A DNA stretch of 64,000 nt, taken from contig CAZXHT010000010.1 of the NCBI GenBank assembly GCA_964640665.1, positions 24,448 to 88,447 of the forward strand. Reading direction: 5' to 3'. The notes under the pieces were generated by a model. That model was not told the origin of the DNA. It was given only the letters and a program-made list of their open reading frames with translations, and made no database searches. The position numbers and the translations under genes were made by a program. The stretch's first letter is position 1, and each line of letters begins with the position of its first letter. Origin of the DNA: DATKYQ01 sp964640665 (GTDB lineage Bacteria > Myxococcota > B64-G9). Below, piece after piece: positions 8,680 through 18,386 of this stretch.

Positions 8680-9659
8680 TTCGCGCCTTGGCCAAGGGAT
8701 CGGGACTGGCCGCCTTCGGCCTGAGTCAAAAGGGTGAGAAACTATATCGCCACATTACCCGCAACTGGTTCGATACGCAGCGAAGTCACATCGTCAAGCT
8801 GCACAGGGTTTGGCCGTCAACCTTCAGCGCAATCCAGAAGGTCTATGGAAAATCTTTCAACAGAAAACGCATCTACATCCACGAGGTCGGCTGGACACCG
8901 TTTTGGCCTTGTATCAACTACCTGATTTCCGGTTCTGGCGGTGTTCTGGTCAACACCGGGCGGATGGACTCGACCATGCTGATTCGTCACCTGGTTTTTG
9001 CGATCAACCAGAGTTTGGATCTGGTAGACAAGGCGCAAGCGATGGGAAGAGTCCCTCAAGGCAGAATCGATCATCTCAACAGCCTTCGATGGTGCGAGAC
9101 TCTGGACGAGTTTTTCAAAGAGACCGGCAGCCGTTACGTGCAAGGATGTCCGGTTGCCGGGATTCCGATACAAGACGAATCCGTCGATATCATTTATTGC
9201 GGAGGGCAGCTGGAGCATTATCCGCCTTCCCTGTTGCGAGACTGGCTGGATGAGGCTTTTCGCGTTTTGCGCCCGGGAGGATTGCTGGCCCCGGTGTTCG
9301 ATCATCGGGATCATTTGTACCATTTTGATCACGGCATCCCCTTTCTCAATCATTACCGCTACCCGGATTTTATTTATAACATGAGCCATCGCAGCAGGCT
9401 TCTGTATCACAATCGTATGCCTCCGGATGAAGTGGCGTCTGTCTTCGAAGAGAAGGGATTTGCCAAGCGCAGCTTGTTGCGTCTGGTGTTGCCGGACAAT
9501 ATCTGGCTGAATGAAGGAGATCAGTTGCAGGGCGTGGCTGGACTCCGGAGAGATTTCCTGAGCAGACGCTTTTCGGATATATCTGATTCAGACCTGCATA
9601 CGGCGGCCGGACACTATATTTATGAAAAGCCAAAACCAAGCCGAGGAAAATCGTCATGA
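8676..9659 (+). CDS. SAM-dependent methyltransferase
   Basis: A 327-residue class I methyltransferase. The Rossmann core shows in IPIQDESVDIIYCGGQLEHY followed by EAFRVLRPGGLLAPVFDH, the usual post-II and post-III motifs of the Methyltransf_11 group. About 130 extra residues precede the core, and a His/Tyr-rich stretch (DHRDHLYHFDHGIPFLNHYRY) follows it. The substrate cannot be told from sequence. The start overlaps the VanW stop and the stop overlaps the next start, both by four bases, so the three genes are almost certainly translated from one message. Confidence 0.82.
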   Translation: MIRALAKGSGLAAFGLSQKGEKLYRHITRNWFDTQRSHIVKLHRVWPSTFSAIQKVYGKSFNRKRIYIHEVGWTPFWPCINYLISGSGGVLVNTGRMDSTMLIRHLVFAINQSLDLVDKAQAMGRVPQGRIDHLNSLRWCETLDEFFKETGSRYVQGCPVAGIPIQDESVDIIYCGGQLEHYPPSLLRDWLDEAFRVLRPGGLLAPVFDHRDHLYHFDHGIPFLNHYRYPDFIYNMSHRSRLLYHNRMPPDEVASVFEEKGFAKRSLLRLVLPDNIWLNEGDQLQGVAGLRRDFLSRRFSDISDSDLHTAAGHYIYEKPKPSRGKSS

Positions 9660-11206
9660 TAGTTGAAAAGAAGGCTGTCTTGCTTGTTATCGTCGCCATG
9701 TTTTTTGGCCGCAGTCTCTTGGCAGGGCAGGACACCCTGAGGCTGCAGGCTTTACAGGTCACGTCCGGCGAAGATGCCGGTAATCTTCTGGACGGCAAAG
9801 CGCAAAGCGGCTGGCAACCGGCGGGCGACCCTCGGCTGGAGGGTGTTCTGTTTCGCTTCGAAGACTCCACCGGGGTCAGTCATGTTGAAATAACGTCCTG
9901 TCCCGACAGCACTGATTTTGATGTGATTCCCTTTGTGAATTCCGTCAGGGGACGGGTCAGCCGGGTCAAGGGCAGCGCCAAGATTATCTTGTCGGCGAAA
10001 GGCGAGCTGTCGCTACGATCCTTGTTCTTGCGTTTCAACAACGCCAAGGCCGGAGCTTGTATAGGCGAAGTAACTTTCTTTCGTGGCCAGAAGAAGCTGG
10101 ATGTCAAGCCGCCTCGTGCGGCCAGGGCCGGAGTCGAGGTGAGCTCAACCTTGAAGCCCGAGGCGGCCTATCATAAATCATATTTGTTCGACCAAAGTGT
10201 GGATTATGGCTGGGTGGAGGGTGTGGCCGGGCTCGGAAAGGGTGAGAGAATTACGGTCACATTTGATAAGCCGCAAGAAATCACCGGAATTCAGATCTAC
10301 AACGGCTATCAACGATCGAGGGATCATTTTATTAAAAACGCACGGGTCGCGAGTCTCAAGGTTTCGGCCGATCAGGGCCCTGTTGCCGAATTGGTGGTCC
10401 CGGACAAGCAGGGACCTTCAGTAGTTGACTGGAGTTCCAAAGGCAGAATCAAGAAGCTGACGCTCGAGATCGCAAAGACCAAAGCGGGCAAACGCTACCC
10501 GGACCTGGTGATAAGCGAGCTGCGTTTCAGCGACAAGAATGGCTACTTCACGATAGGGACCGACGACCAGGCAAAGCTGAGTTCAGAACTCAAGAAAAGC
10601 TTGGCCAACCAACCGCTGTATTCCGTGATGGACAGGCAGTACGAAAGCTTTTGTCGTCTTTACAGCGGGTCGGCGGAAATAGCCGAGGACAGAAAACTCA
10701 GCGACTTCGGACTTCGCAAGCTCAGGCTGCGATCCAACCATCGCTTTGTCTACTACAGCCAGATTGCCATAGGGGATGAAGCCAAGATTGTCTCCGAGTC
10801 CATCGAGGGAATTTGGGTGCCGAGGAGCAATCGCGGCAAGAGGGGACCATGGAGCAGGGTGGATCTTTACGCACGTAGACAACAGACCGGACAAGACATA
10901 AGCGAGAGCTACGAGGTGGTTACAAAAAACACAAAAACGCGAATCGTCGGTGGCAGCCTGAGGATTGCCAGAATCGAAGATTTGGGCCCCAAGCGTTTTT
11001 TAGCGCTTGTACGCAAATGGGCAAAAAGCCCGGCTGGATTCAAGATGGCATGCGGAAAAAACCGCATAAGCTACTTTGGATACAATAATGGCGGTAATTG
11101 TAATTTATGCCATGAAGGCGAGAAATTCACCGAGATCTACAAGACCCTGGTTGGAAGAAATGCAATCGTGGTGGAGGGCAAGGCCATTACCGATCTGTTT
11201 TTCTGA
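9656..11206 (+). CDS. Secreted protein with NADase-type glycan-binding (discoidin-like) module and CXXCH
   Basis: The 516-residue product starts with a signal peptide (AVLLVIVAMFFGRSLLAG). The first about 135 mature residues and residues about 185-300 look like two discoidin/jelly-roll modules. The second matches the NADase-type glycan-binding pattern: GWVEGVAGLGKGERITVTFD, ITGIQIYNGYQRS, HFIKNARV, YPDLVISELRF. The C-terminal about 200 residues are unassigned and include one CNLCH motif near residue 482, which could bind a covalent heme or simply be structural. It is the last gene of the VanW/methyltransferase operon. Its 3' end overlaps the convergent gene by 20 bp. Confidence 0.72.
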   Translation: MIVEKKAVLLVIVAMFFGRSLLAGQDTLRLQALQVTSGEDAGNLLDGKAQSGWQPAGDPRLEGVLFRFEDSTGVSHVEITSCPDSTDFDVIPFVNSVRGRVSRVKGSAKIILSAKGELSLRSLFLRFNNAKAGACIGEVTFFRGQKKLDVKPPRAARAGVEVSSTLKPEAAYHKSYLFDQSVDYGWVEGVAGLGKGERITVTFDKPQEITGIQIYNGYQRSRDHFIKNARVASLKVSADQGPVAELVVPDKQGPSVVDWSSKGRIKKLTLEIAKTKAGKRYPDLVISELRFSDKNGYFTIGTDDQAKLSSELKKSLANQPLYSVMDRQYESFCRLYSGSAEIAEDRKLSDFGLRKLRLRSNHRFVYYSQIAIGDEAKIVSESIEGIWVPRSNRGKRGPWSRVDLYARRQQTGQDISESYEVVTKNTKTRIVGGSLRIARIEDLGPKRFLALVRKWAKSPAGFKMACGKNRISYFGYNNGGNCNLCHEGEKFTEIYKTLVGRNAIVVEGKAITDLFF

Positions 11207-12764
11207 ACTCGTTATTCCAGTTTCTCAGCAAGTATTCCGGCTTGGGTCGATGGGGATTTTTTGAAGAGTAGATGCGTTCGAGCAGATCCTTGTCACCGGA
11301 TTCTTCTGCCCGGCGGACAAATTCTTCCCAGTCGTCTTCACGCAAGTAGGTGTAGTCCGGATCGAGTCTCCTTGGCGTCGCTTTGGCGTCATGGTCTTTC
11401 AGAAATGCCAGCCATTCTCCGTCGTCAATGCCCCAGGCAATCCGGAAGATCTCTTTTCGCTTTTCGGATGGCCGAGGAGCCCAGGCCACGGCCGGATGGC
11501 GTGTCAGATGACCATAATAAAAATTCATCCCGGAATGAGCGATCACTTTCTTGGGATAGGGTTTGGGAATTCGGGCAACCATTGCCCGATATCGATCATA
11601 CGGCGGCATTCTCACCGTTTGGACTCCCAGGGGCGAAAGGCAAAACCAGCCCAGACAGCAAAGGGCAGCGCCTGCAACAACGACAGAGTGTCTTCGGGAT
11701 ACGGCCTTCGGCCGGCGGAACCACAACAGCAGGATGACGGGAAACAGGGTTGACAGCGGGCCGAGCAGGCCTAATCGAAATCCCAAATCCAGCCTGTGGC
11801 TGTTCCAAAAGGGAAAGTTACAAAGCAGGAAAGTCGCTGCGAATACGATCAACCATGGGCGCATCTCTTTCGTTCGAAAAAAAGCCGAACCCATGAGAAG
11901 CAGCAAGGGCCATCCGGCGCCAATTTCGATCCGTAAGGCCCAGGATGGAGACCAGAGGCCGAAATAGGCAAAGGGCAGCCAGGCCGGTCGAGTGCCCAAA
12001 GCGCCTTTCAGACGTTCCAGATCGCTTGGATGCAACAAGTTGGGTAAAAAGTAACTCAAGCATGCGAATGAAACCGCGATGCCGGCGAAAAGCGCGGGCA
12101 ATAACCAGGCTTTTGTCTTTTTAGCTTGCAAAATCCCGGGTTGCATCCAGCGCTCGATAAGCGTTCCGACGATGACTATCAGAAGCAGGAGGATACCCAG
12201 GCGATGGGCGGTAAAAGTCAGCAATGCGAAGATCGCCAGGCCCAGCCAGTGCAATTTGCCGTTGGGTTTGCTCCACCACAGAGCCCAGAAGCAAAGCCCT
12301 GTCGTAATCATGCCGAGGTTTTTCGGAAATTCTGCGGCCATCAGGCTCAAGACGGGAGACCCGGCAGCCCAGACAGCAGCCAGCCAGGGAGCGATGTGAA
12401 AATCATCCTTGCTGTAGCCTTCCGCTCGCTTCGAACCAAAGGCACTAACCGCCCAGAAGGCGGCTGGTACACACAGGGCCGCAAGGACGGCACCGGCTAG
12501 CTTGACCGCCAGTATGGAGTCTCCCAATACAAACCTGAGAGGCACCATGAGCCATAGGACCCATGAAGATTCAGGACTGTGTAGATGACCGGAAATGACG
12601 AACCTGGTCAGCTGTGTGACGTAGTAGTAGCCGTCAAATCCGAATGGGTGGGGGTTGGACGAAAGGAACAAGAATCGAACAAGAAACGACGAGACCGTCA
12701 GCAGCAGCAGGGCTGCAAATCCTGTCCTTCCGCGAAAACGGTCAATTGCTTTGTCCCAAGACAC
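11187..12764 (-). CDS. Polytopic membrane glycosyltransferase-like protein (GT-C / GT39 type)
   Basis: A hydrophobic protein of about 525 residues with ten or more predicted membrane helices, an early luminal loop (SSNPHPFGFDGYYYVTQL) in the place of the GT-C catalytic loop, and a soluble C-terminal domain of about 120 residues. This architecture fits lipid-linked-sugar glycosyltransferases of the GT39/PMT type, though the usual acidic pair is not clear. I start it at GTG 12764, which has GGAG about 14 bp upstream and leads straight into the first helix. The frame stays open to an ATG at 12947, but that would overlap the divergent lipoprotein gene and lacks a ribosome-binding site. Its 3' end overlaps the preceding convergent gene by 20 bp. 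Confidence 0.7.
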   Translation of the reverse strand: MSWDKAIDRFRGRTGFAALLLLTVSSFLVRFLFLSSNPHPFGFDGYYYVTQLTRFVISGHLHSPESSWVLWLMVPLRFVLGDSILAVKLAGAVLAALCVPAAFWAVSAFGSKRAEGYSKDDFHIAPWLAAVWAAGSPVLSLMAAEFPKNLGMITTGLCFWALWWSKPNGKLHWLGLAIFALLTFTAHRLGILLLLIVIVGTLIERWMQPGILQAKKTKAWLLPALFAGIAVSFACLSYFLPNLLHPSDLERLKGALGTRPAWLPFAYFGLWSPSWALRIEIGAGWPLLLLMGSAFFRTKEMRPWLIVFAATFLLCNFPFWNSHRLDLGFRLGLLGPLSTLFPVILLLWFRRPKAVSRRHSVVVAGAALCCLGWFCLSPLGVQTVRMPPYDRYRAMVARIPKPYPKKVIAHSGMNFYYGHLTRHPAVAWAPRPSEKRKEIFRIAWGIDDGEWLAFLKDHDAKATPRRLDPDYTYLREDDWEEFVRRAEESGDKDLLERIYSSKNPHRPKPEYLLRNWNNEFRKTDR

Positions 12765-12820
12765 TCGCAAAGACCTATCTCCATTCGGCTCGATGCCGCA
12801 AGTTGTTTTTCCCGGTGCAA

Positions 12821-12850
12821 TTGACGCCCGCGGGGTGTCCGTGCTCAAAT
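12821..12850 (+). promoter_or_regulatory. Candidate sigma-70 promoter for the Cys-rich lipoprotein
   Basis: TTGACG (12821-12826), an 18-bp spacer and TCAAAT (12845-12850) lie in the divergent spacer, 45 bp ahead of ATG 12895. The -35 box is good, the -10 box matches 4 of 6. Confidence 0.4.
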
Positions 12851-12894
12851 ACAAAGGTGTTTTTAATGGAGATTCATTGCAAAGGAGTAATTCG

Positions 12895-15800
12895 ATGAGA
12901 ACTGCCGGGCACAAGTCGTTAGCGGTTTGGCTGGTATGGAGTTGCATGCCATTGGTGTTTCAGGCCTGCGGTGGGTCGGGTACTTCCATCGACAAGGACT
13001 TCTGCGAGGGGTTGGGGCTCGAGTATCGCGAGACGGTTGACGGGCGGGGTTATTGTTACGGCAGCGGCATCGACTGCGCGCAGGCTGATGACGGCACGCC
13101 TTGCGACGACGGCGATGCCTGCACCGTCGCGGACACCTGCGCGGCGGGAGTCTGCACGGGAACTTCGTTACCAGGCCTGGATGATGAGAACGCCTGCACC
13201 GAGGATAGCTGTGACCCGGCCAGCGGGGAGATCACCCACGACCCGGCCCCGCTCGACGGTACGTCCTGCGACGACGGCGACGTGTGCTCTTCGGCCGATG
13301 CCTGCCGGGACGGGATTTGCAGCGGCGACTACACCGTGGACGTCAACGGCGAGACGATCGACGACGGCGACGAGTGCACCCGCGACTTCTGCGACGCTAA
13401 CGGCGCCCGCAGAAACGAACCCTATACGCCCGAGGAAGCCGCCGAACTGGATCTTTGGGGAATTACGGACGAGGACGTCGCCAATCCATGCCTGCAGTAC
13501 GAATGCGCGCTTGGCGCGGGCGACAACCCGCACATGAACAGCCTCGACCGGGTCGACTGCGAGGACCCCGACGCCGGGCGCACCAACGGCGACTGTGTCA
13601 ACTGGACCTGCCAGAATGGCCAGTGCGCGGCTATCGTCAACGCCCAGGTTGTGCAGACCGCGCCGGTACAGGGCGGGCTGGATCTAAACCCGTCCTGCCG
13701 CATGCGCGAGTGCAACACGCGCACAGGACATGTCGATTTCGTGGTTGACCTGAACAAGGTTGGCCAAGCCTGCGACAACGGCAACGGATGCACCTTCGGC
13801 GACGTCTGCCACATGTACGGCCAGTGCGGCGGGACCAGCCAACCCCACGGCACGCCCTGCAGCGACGGTAGCGCTTGCACCGCGGGCGACTATTGCCACG
13901 ACGCGGCTTGCTTGCCGGGTCGCGACCTGCTGGCCCTGGCCAACGAGGTCCCCGACGTCGATAATCCCGATCCCGACGATCAGCTTCGCGACCCGGCCGG
14001 CATCATCGGCGCGGGTGTCGAATGCCGCGAATACGCCTGCGATTTGATCAGGGGAGTTGTGGTCGCCGCGGCGGCGGACGGAGTCGTTTGCGATGACGGC
14101 AATCCGTGCACGGCCACCAGCGCCTGCCGGGCGGGCGAGTGTGTCGGTGTGCGCGACGGAGCCAACGACGGACTGCTGTGCCCGAGCCCGACCAACGAGT
14201 GCGAGGAAGGCGCCTGCGACAAGGGCGTCTGCGTCGACTTGCACCCGGTGAGCGACATGCGGGTGTGCAACGGGTCAAACCCGTGCCGCGAGCACCACTG
14301 TGAGGACGTGGCCGGTGTGGGCCGCTGCGTGGACGGCGCCAACCTGACGGACGGCATCGTCTGCGGTCAGTTCAGCGACTGCCGCGACCTGACATGTCAG
14401 GCCGGCGCTTGCCTGGCAGATCCTAATCTGGCTTCACACCTGGACGATCCCTGTGGTGACTACGACACGCGTTGCAACGCCCCGGCTTGCGACGCCAACG
14501 CCGACTGCCTGATAAACCCGGTGGCCGACGGGACGGGCTGTTCGTTGACCGCCGACGACTTGGTGGGGCTGGGATTGGCTGCCGAAGACCTTGTCTGCAA
14601 CGTGGGTTACTGCCGAGATGTCAGCGGGCTGGGGGTCTCGGCCTGCCTGCCGCAAGTCTCGAACGAGGGCGGCGGTTGTGTCAACGCCAACCCTTGCGAC
14701 GGCGCGGACATGTGCCAATCGGGAATCTGTGCCGAGAAGTTCACCAGCGATGATCCCAATGACCCCGACTTCGACAACGCGCAGCCGGCGTCCGATTCGG
14801 CGACGCCCTGTGAGATGGACGGCGATCCATCGACCGTCGGACGCTGCAACTATCGCGGCGAATGCGTTGAGGTCAGCCGCCTGGCCGATGATACCAACGA
14901 GTGCAGTCGGCCGGTTTTCAACGCCGCCTCCGGCACGGTGGATCTGGTGTTCCTGCCGGACGGAACCCGCTGCCACGTCGTGCCCATAAATCCTTGTCTA
15001 GAGAATCATGGTGTGTGTCTCGCTGGGGAGTGTCATGTGACAAGCCTGCCCGACGGCTCGCCCTGCGACGTGGTTGACCTCGAGTTGCCCGTGCCCGAAG
15101 ACCTGCCCGCCGGCCACCGGCTGGAATGCTACGCCGAGGCGTGCCTTGCGGGCCTGTGCGTAATCGATAGCTCTTTGCAAAACGGCAACGAGTGCGACGA
15201 CGGGGAGACGACCTGCACAGCTTACGGAGCCTGTGCCGACGGTTTATGTCGGGCCGGTGACGCTCCCAGCGGCTACGGCGAAACCTGCTCGCCGCCCGCA
15301 TCGGCGGGTATAGTCGACCTCGGCGGAAACCCCGTCCTGCCTGCCGATCGCGGCTGCTTCGTAGCATTCGAGTGTTCCGAGGCGGGCAGTTGCAGCGTGG
15401 CTGTAGGCAGGGCGCCCGATCTCTCGGCCTGCGATCTCGACCAGAACGGCGACAGCTGCGACGGATGGTGCAACGCCGGCGCCTGCCAGGTACACGACTG
15501 GGGCAACGTGCCCAACACGAGCTGTGACGACGGCAACCCGTGCACGGCAGACCAGTGCAACGGCCAGGGGGGCTGCGCCAACCTGCAGTTCGATGGTCCG
15601 GCCCCAGGCTGTGATGGTACTAATCCCCAGGACCCCTGCTCCGACCTGCAATGCGTGGGCGGAACGTGTGCGGCGGTCAACGACAACACCAACCCCTGCG
15701 ACGACGGTATCGTCTGCACACTGGACGAATGTCTCTCTGGCCAGTGCGTGGGCACGGCCGATCCGCTGGCGGAGGGACTACCCTGCGGCGACGCAGCCGA

Positions 15801-18348
15801 TATCGATGATGGGGACTGCCTGTTCGCAACCTGCGCTGCCGGCGCCTGCGTTCCCGACGCTGGCTTCGAACCGCTCAACTCGGTCTGCGGCTCCGAGGGC
15901 CAGTGCCAGGTGCGTGGTCTTTGCGACGGTGCCGGAAACTGCAGCGGCGGCGGTTCGGCTCCAGACGGGACGAACTGCGATACAAACGGAATTCCCTGCG
16001 ACGAGGGCTGCTTGGATATTGACGGACCGCTGGGCGGTACGCCATCGGCCTGTGTAACCTTCGCCGGTTTCTTCGGACTGGTCGCGGCCGACCAGATGGC
16101 CTCCAACGGTAATCCCCTGGACGCCGACGGCTGGGAGGAGCGTGCCTGCAGGCAACTCTACGATACGACCTACGATCCCGATTCGCCCGGCTCTGGCAAC
16201 GCCTGCACGCGTTACGTGTGCTATTTCGGAGCCTGCCGCCCGTGGAATGAAGCGCTTCCGGCCGACTCGGGTCTGGCCGGCAATCCCGAAAACGGGCAAT
16301 CTTGCGCCGACGCCGGCGCTTGCACCTTGCAGGGCGTCTGTCTGAACAACGCATGCACAAGCTACCACGACCTGGATGACGGCACGCCCTGCGGCGAGCC
16401 AAGCTGCGACGCGCAGGGCGACCGCGTCTTGCAGCCCGTCTGTCAGTCGGGCGCCTGCACCTCGCAGGAGGTCCAGGTCGATTCGTGTACCAAGGGGGTC
16501 GCCGCCTGCCTGGGCAACGCCTGCTTCGGCGGAGCGTGCGCGCACACCTGCCGTGCTGCCGACTTCGACTACGCCAACGTCTTCGAGGACATCGCCTTCG
16601 ACGGCAGGCCGCACCTTCTCGACCTTGCAAGCCCCTACGACACCGGGGTCCACTGCGGCGATTTCATGGGCTCCGGCCCGGCCAGCGAAGCACAGCGTCT
16701 GGCCTGTGACGACGGCTCGGTGCTGCTCGATCTGGCAGGGCAGTTGGGATTCGTCTCCCCCGACGGACTCGGAGCCGAGGCCGAGGGATTCTGGTTCTAC
16801 AACCGCCGCTACCGTTACATCTCGATCTCGGCCAACGGAGTGGTGTTAATGAACAAGGACAACCCGTTGGCCCCGGCCGACAGCAGCCAGACATTGTTCG
16901 CTTTCGCAAACGTCGGCGGGACGGTATTCGACCCAGACGCCGGAGATCAGCCCGGCGATCCGGTAAACGACGGCAGCGGCGCGGCCCAGGTACGGGCTTT
17001 CTTGGACGATCTGACCTTCATAGACGATCCGCGCCAGGAGCCGCCTGCCGATCCGTCGACGCCCTACGGCGACTTCTCCCGCTTCGGCGAGATCTACACC
17101 AAGCACATGCCCGGCCCCGACGGGCAGATCGAAGACGGCACACAGGGCAACTTCGACGACTACCTGGTAGTCCAGTGGCACCGGGCAGCCTTCTACGGCT
17201 GCGCCGAGGATGACTCGACGCGTTCGATCATGACGCTCGAGATGAAGTGGTGGCCGGCCAGCGGGATGATGGCATTCGTCTATCCCAAGGAGACCAACTT
17301 CGACGGGACACTCGACGGCCACTGGTGCCAGGAGGGGAGGATCAACGGTGCTGACGCTTCGATCGGGCTGGTGGACGAGGGCGGCAGCCCGCAAAGCCTG
17401 GCCGGCGAAAACGGCCTACTGGTGTTCAATGACAGCGGGCCCGGCAGCGACGACTTCGACGGCTACTACCTGTTCTGGCCCCAGGGCAGGCCTGCTGGCG
17501 ACTACGCCGTCAGGGGAGTGGAGTGGTTCGACGATCTTTCGAGCTACGACTCCCAATCGGGCGGCAGCCGCGGTCACCTGCTTGCCGAGGTCAGCGGCTG
17601 CGACGACTGTTGCCAGCGGGTGGACTTCGATGAGCCGCTTTATATCGACGGGCGGGCGCGTGACTTCATGAATGTCTGCGCAGACGGCTACATACATTTC
17701 CTCGACTACGCAAGCGGCGGGGACGCCAGCCTCGACGCAATTTCTGCAACCCTGATTGACGGGGCGCAGCCGGTTTTCCAGGCGGCTCCCTTCTGGAGCG
17801 ACCTGCGCATGGAGCAGAATGATCGTTCGAATGTCTACTGGCTCGATGATCGTTCTGATTCCGAGCGGCGCGTGATCGTCCAGTGGAATCGGGCCGACTA
17901 TGACTACGGGATAAACGCCTTCGGCCTGCTGCCCGACGAACAGGAGATGGGCGAACCCCTGTGCACCAACAATGCCGACGACGACGGAGACGGACTGACG
18001 GACTGCGACGATGCCAGCTGCGCCTGCGCGGCCGCCTGCGCCGGCCATGGCTGCGGTCTGACCTTCGAGGCCATCTTCCACGCAGGCACGGGCATGATCG
18101 AGTTTCGCTACCTGAGCCCATGGAGCAATTTCGAACATGCCCGCGGTTCGACCAGCGGCGTGGCCATAGGCTTCGAGCAGGCCGCGGGCGGCGGCCGAGG
18201 CATCGACTTGTTCGACGGCCTTTCCGGAGGCGACCTGTTGCCAAACGGCGCGCTGCTGGACACGGCGGATGTCGATGAGCAGATTCCCGGAAGCCAGCTC
18301 AACATCCTGCTGCCCCAGGCCGGCTACCTGACGCCCTACGGGGAATAG
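12895..18348 (+). CDS. Giant Cys-rich repeat lipoprotein with nidogen-like C-terminal domains
   Basis: A 1817-residue lipoprotein (signal ending LVFQAC, Cys25), probably displayed on the cell surface. The ATG at 12895 follows AAGGAG. Residues about 40-1200 are a long run of Cys-rich repeats of the form 'G.pCDDG..CT..d.C..G.C.G', a pattern common in Myxococcota surface proteins; the spacing is irregular and some units carry long inserts. From about 1210 the protein changes to two nidogen-like beta domains (RYRYISISANGVVLMN, DDYLVVQWHRAAFYGC, then FMNVCADGYIHFLDYASGG, RRVIVQWNRADYDYG), separated by DDCCQR. A calcium-type motif NNADDDGDGLTDCDDASCAC lies near 1688-1707. It probably acts in adhesion or matrix binding. 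Confidence 0.8.
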   Translation: MRTAGHKSLAVWLVWSCMPLVFQACGGSGTSIDKDFCEGLGLEYRETVDGRGYCYGSGIDCAQADDGTPCDDGDACTVADTCAAGVCTGTSLPGLDDENACTEDSCDPASGEITHDPAPLDGTSCDDGDVCSSADACRDGICSGDYTVDVNGETIDDGDECTRDFCDANGARRNEPYTPEEAAELDLWGITDEDVANPCLQYECALGAGDNPHMNSLDRVDCEDPDAGRTNGDCVNWTCQNGQCAAIVNAQVVQTAPVQGGLDLNPSCRMRECNTRTGHVDFVVDLNKVGQACDNGNGCTFGDVCHMYGQCGGTSQPHGTPCSDGSACTAGDYCHDAACLPGRDLLALANEVPDVDNPDPDDQLRDPAGIIGAGVECREYACDLIRGVVVAAAADGVVCDDGNPCTATSACRAGECVGVRDGANDGLLCPSPTNECEEGACDKGVCVDLHPVSDMRVCNGSNPCREHHCEDVAGVGRCVDGANLTDGIVCGQFSDCRDLTCQAGACLADPNLASHLDDPCGDYDTRCNAPACDANADCLINPVADGTGCSLTADDLVGLGLAAEDLVCNVGYCRDVSGLGVSACLPQVSNEGGGCVNANPCDGADMCQSGICAEKFTSDDPNDPDFDNAQPASDSATPCEMDGDPSTVGRCNYRGECVEVSRLADDTNECSRPVFNAASGTVDLVFLPDGTRCHVVPINPCLENHGVCLAGECHVTSLPDGSPCDVVDLELPVPEDLPAGHRLECYAEACLAGLCVIDSSLQNGNECDDGETTCTAYGACADGLCRAGDAPSGYGETCSPPASAGIVDLGGNPVLPADRGCFVAFECSEAGSCSVAVGRAPDLSACDLDQNGDSCDGWCNAGACQVHDWGNVPNTSCDDGNPCTADQCNGQGGCANLQFDGPAPGCDGTNPQDPCSDLQCVGGTCAAVNDNTNPCDDGIVCTLDECLSGQCVGTADPLAEGLPCGDAADIDDGDCLFATCAAGACVPDAGFEPLNSVCGSEGQCQVRGLCDGAGNCSGGGSAPDGTNCDTNGIPCDEGCLDIDGPLGGTPSACVTFAGFFGLVAADQMASNGNPLDADGWEERACRQLYDTTYDPDSPGSGNACTRYVCYFGACRPWNEALPADSGLAGNPENGQSCADAGACTLQGVCLNNACTSYHDLDDGTPCGEPSCDAQGDRVLQPVCQSGACTSQEVQVDSCTKGVAACLGNACFGGACAHTCRAADFDYANVFEDIAFDGRPHLLDLASPYDTGVHCGDFMGSGPASEAQRLACDDGSVLLDLAGQLGFVSPDGLGAEAEGFWFYNRRYRYISISANGVVLMNKDNPLAPADSSQTLFAFANVGGTVFDPDAGDQPGDPVNDGSGAAQVRAFLDDLTFIDDPRQEPPADPSTPYGDFSRFGEIYTKHMPGPDGQIEDGTQGNFDDYLVVQWHRAAFYGCAEDDSTRSIMTLEMKWWPASGMMAFVYPKETNFDGTLDGHWCQEGRINGADASIGLVDEGGSPQSLAGENGLLVFNDSGPGSDDFDGYYLFWPQGRPAGDYAVRGVEWFDDLSSYDSQSGGSRGHLLAEVSGCDDCCQRVDFDEPLYIDGRARDFMNVCADGYIHFLDYASGGDASLDAISATLIDGAQPVFQAAPFWSDLRMEQNDRSNVYWLDDRSDSERRVIVQWNRADYDYGINAFGLLPDEQEMGEPLCTNNADDDGDGLTDCDDASCACAAACAGHGCGLTFEAIFHAGTGMIEFRYLSPWSNFEHARGSTSGVAIGFEQAAGGGRGIDLFDGLSGGDLLPNGALLDTADVDEQIPGSQLNILLPQAGYLTPYGE

Positions 18349-18386
18349 AGGCCGGCCCTCCTTGATTCGTGGCAGGGCGGGCATCT

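Noticed and set aside
11061..11110. Calling the glycan-binding-type protein a cytochrome c because of CNLCH
   Set aside because: A single CXXCH without surrounding cytochrome fold or distal Met is not sufficient.
12867..12882. Sigma-54-like string TGGAGATTCATTGCA before the Cys-rich lipoprotein gene
   Set aside because: GG and GC are 9 bp apart instead of 10, and the -24 box lacks C-A.
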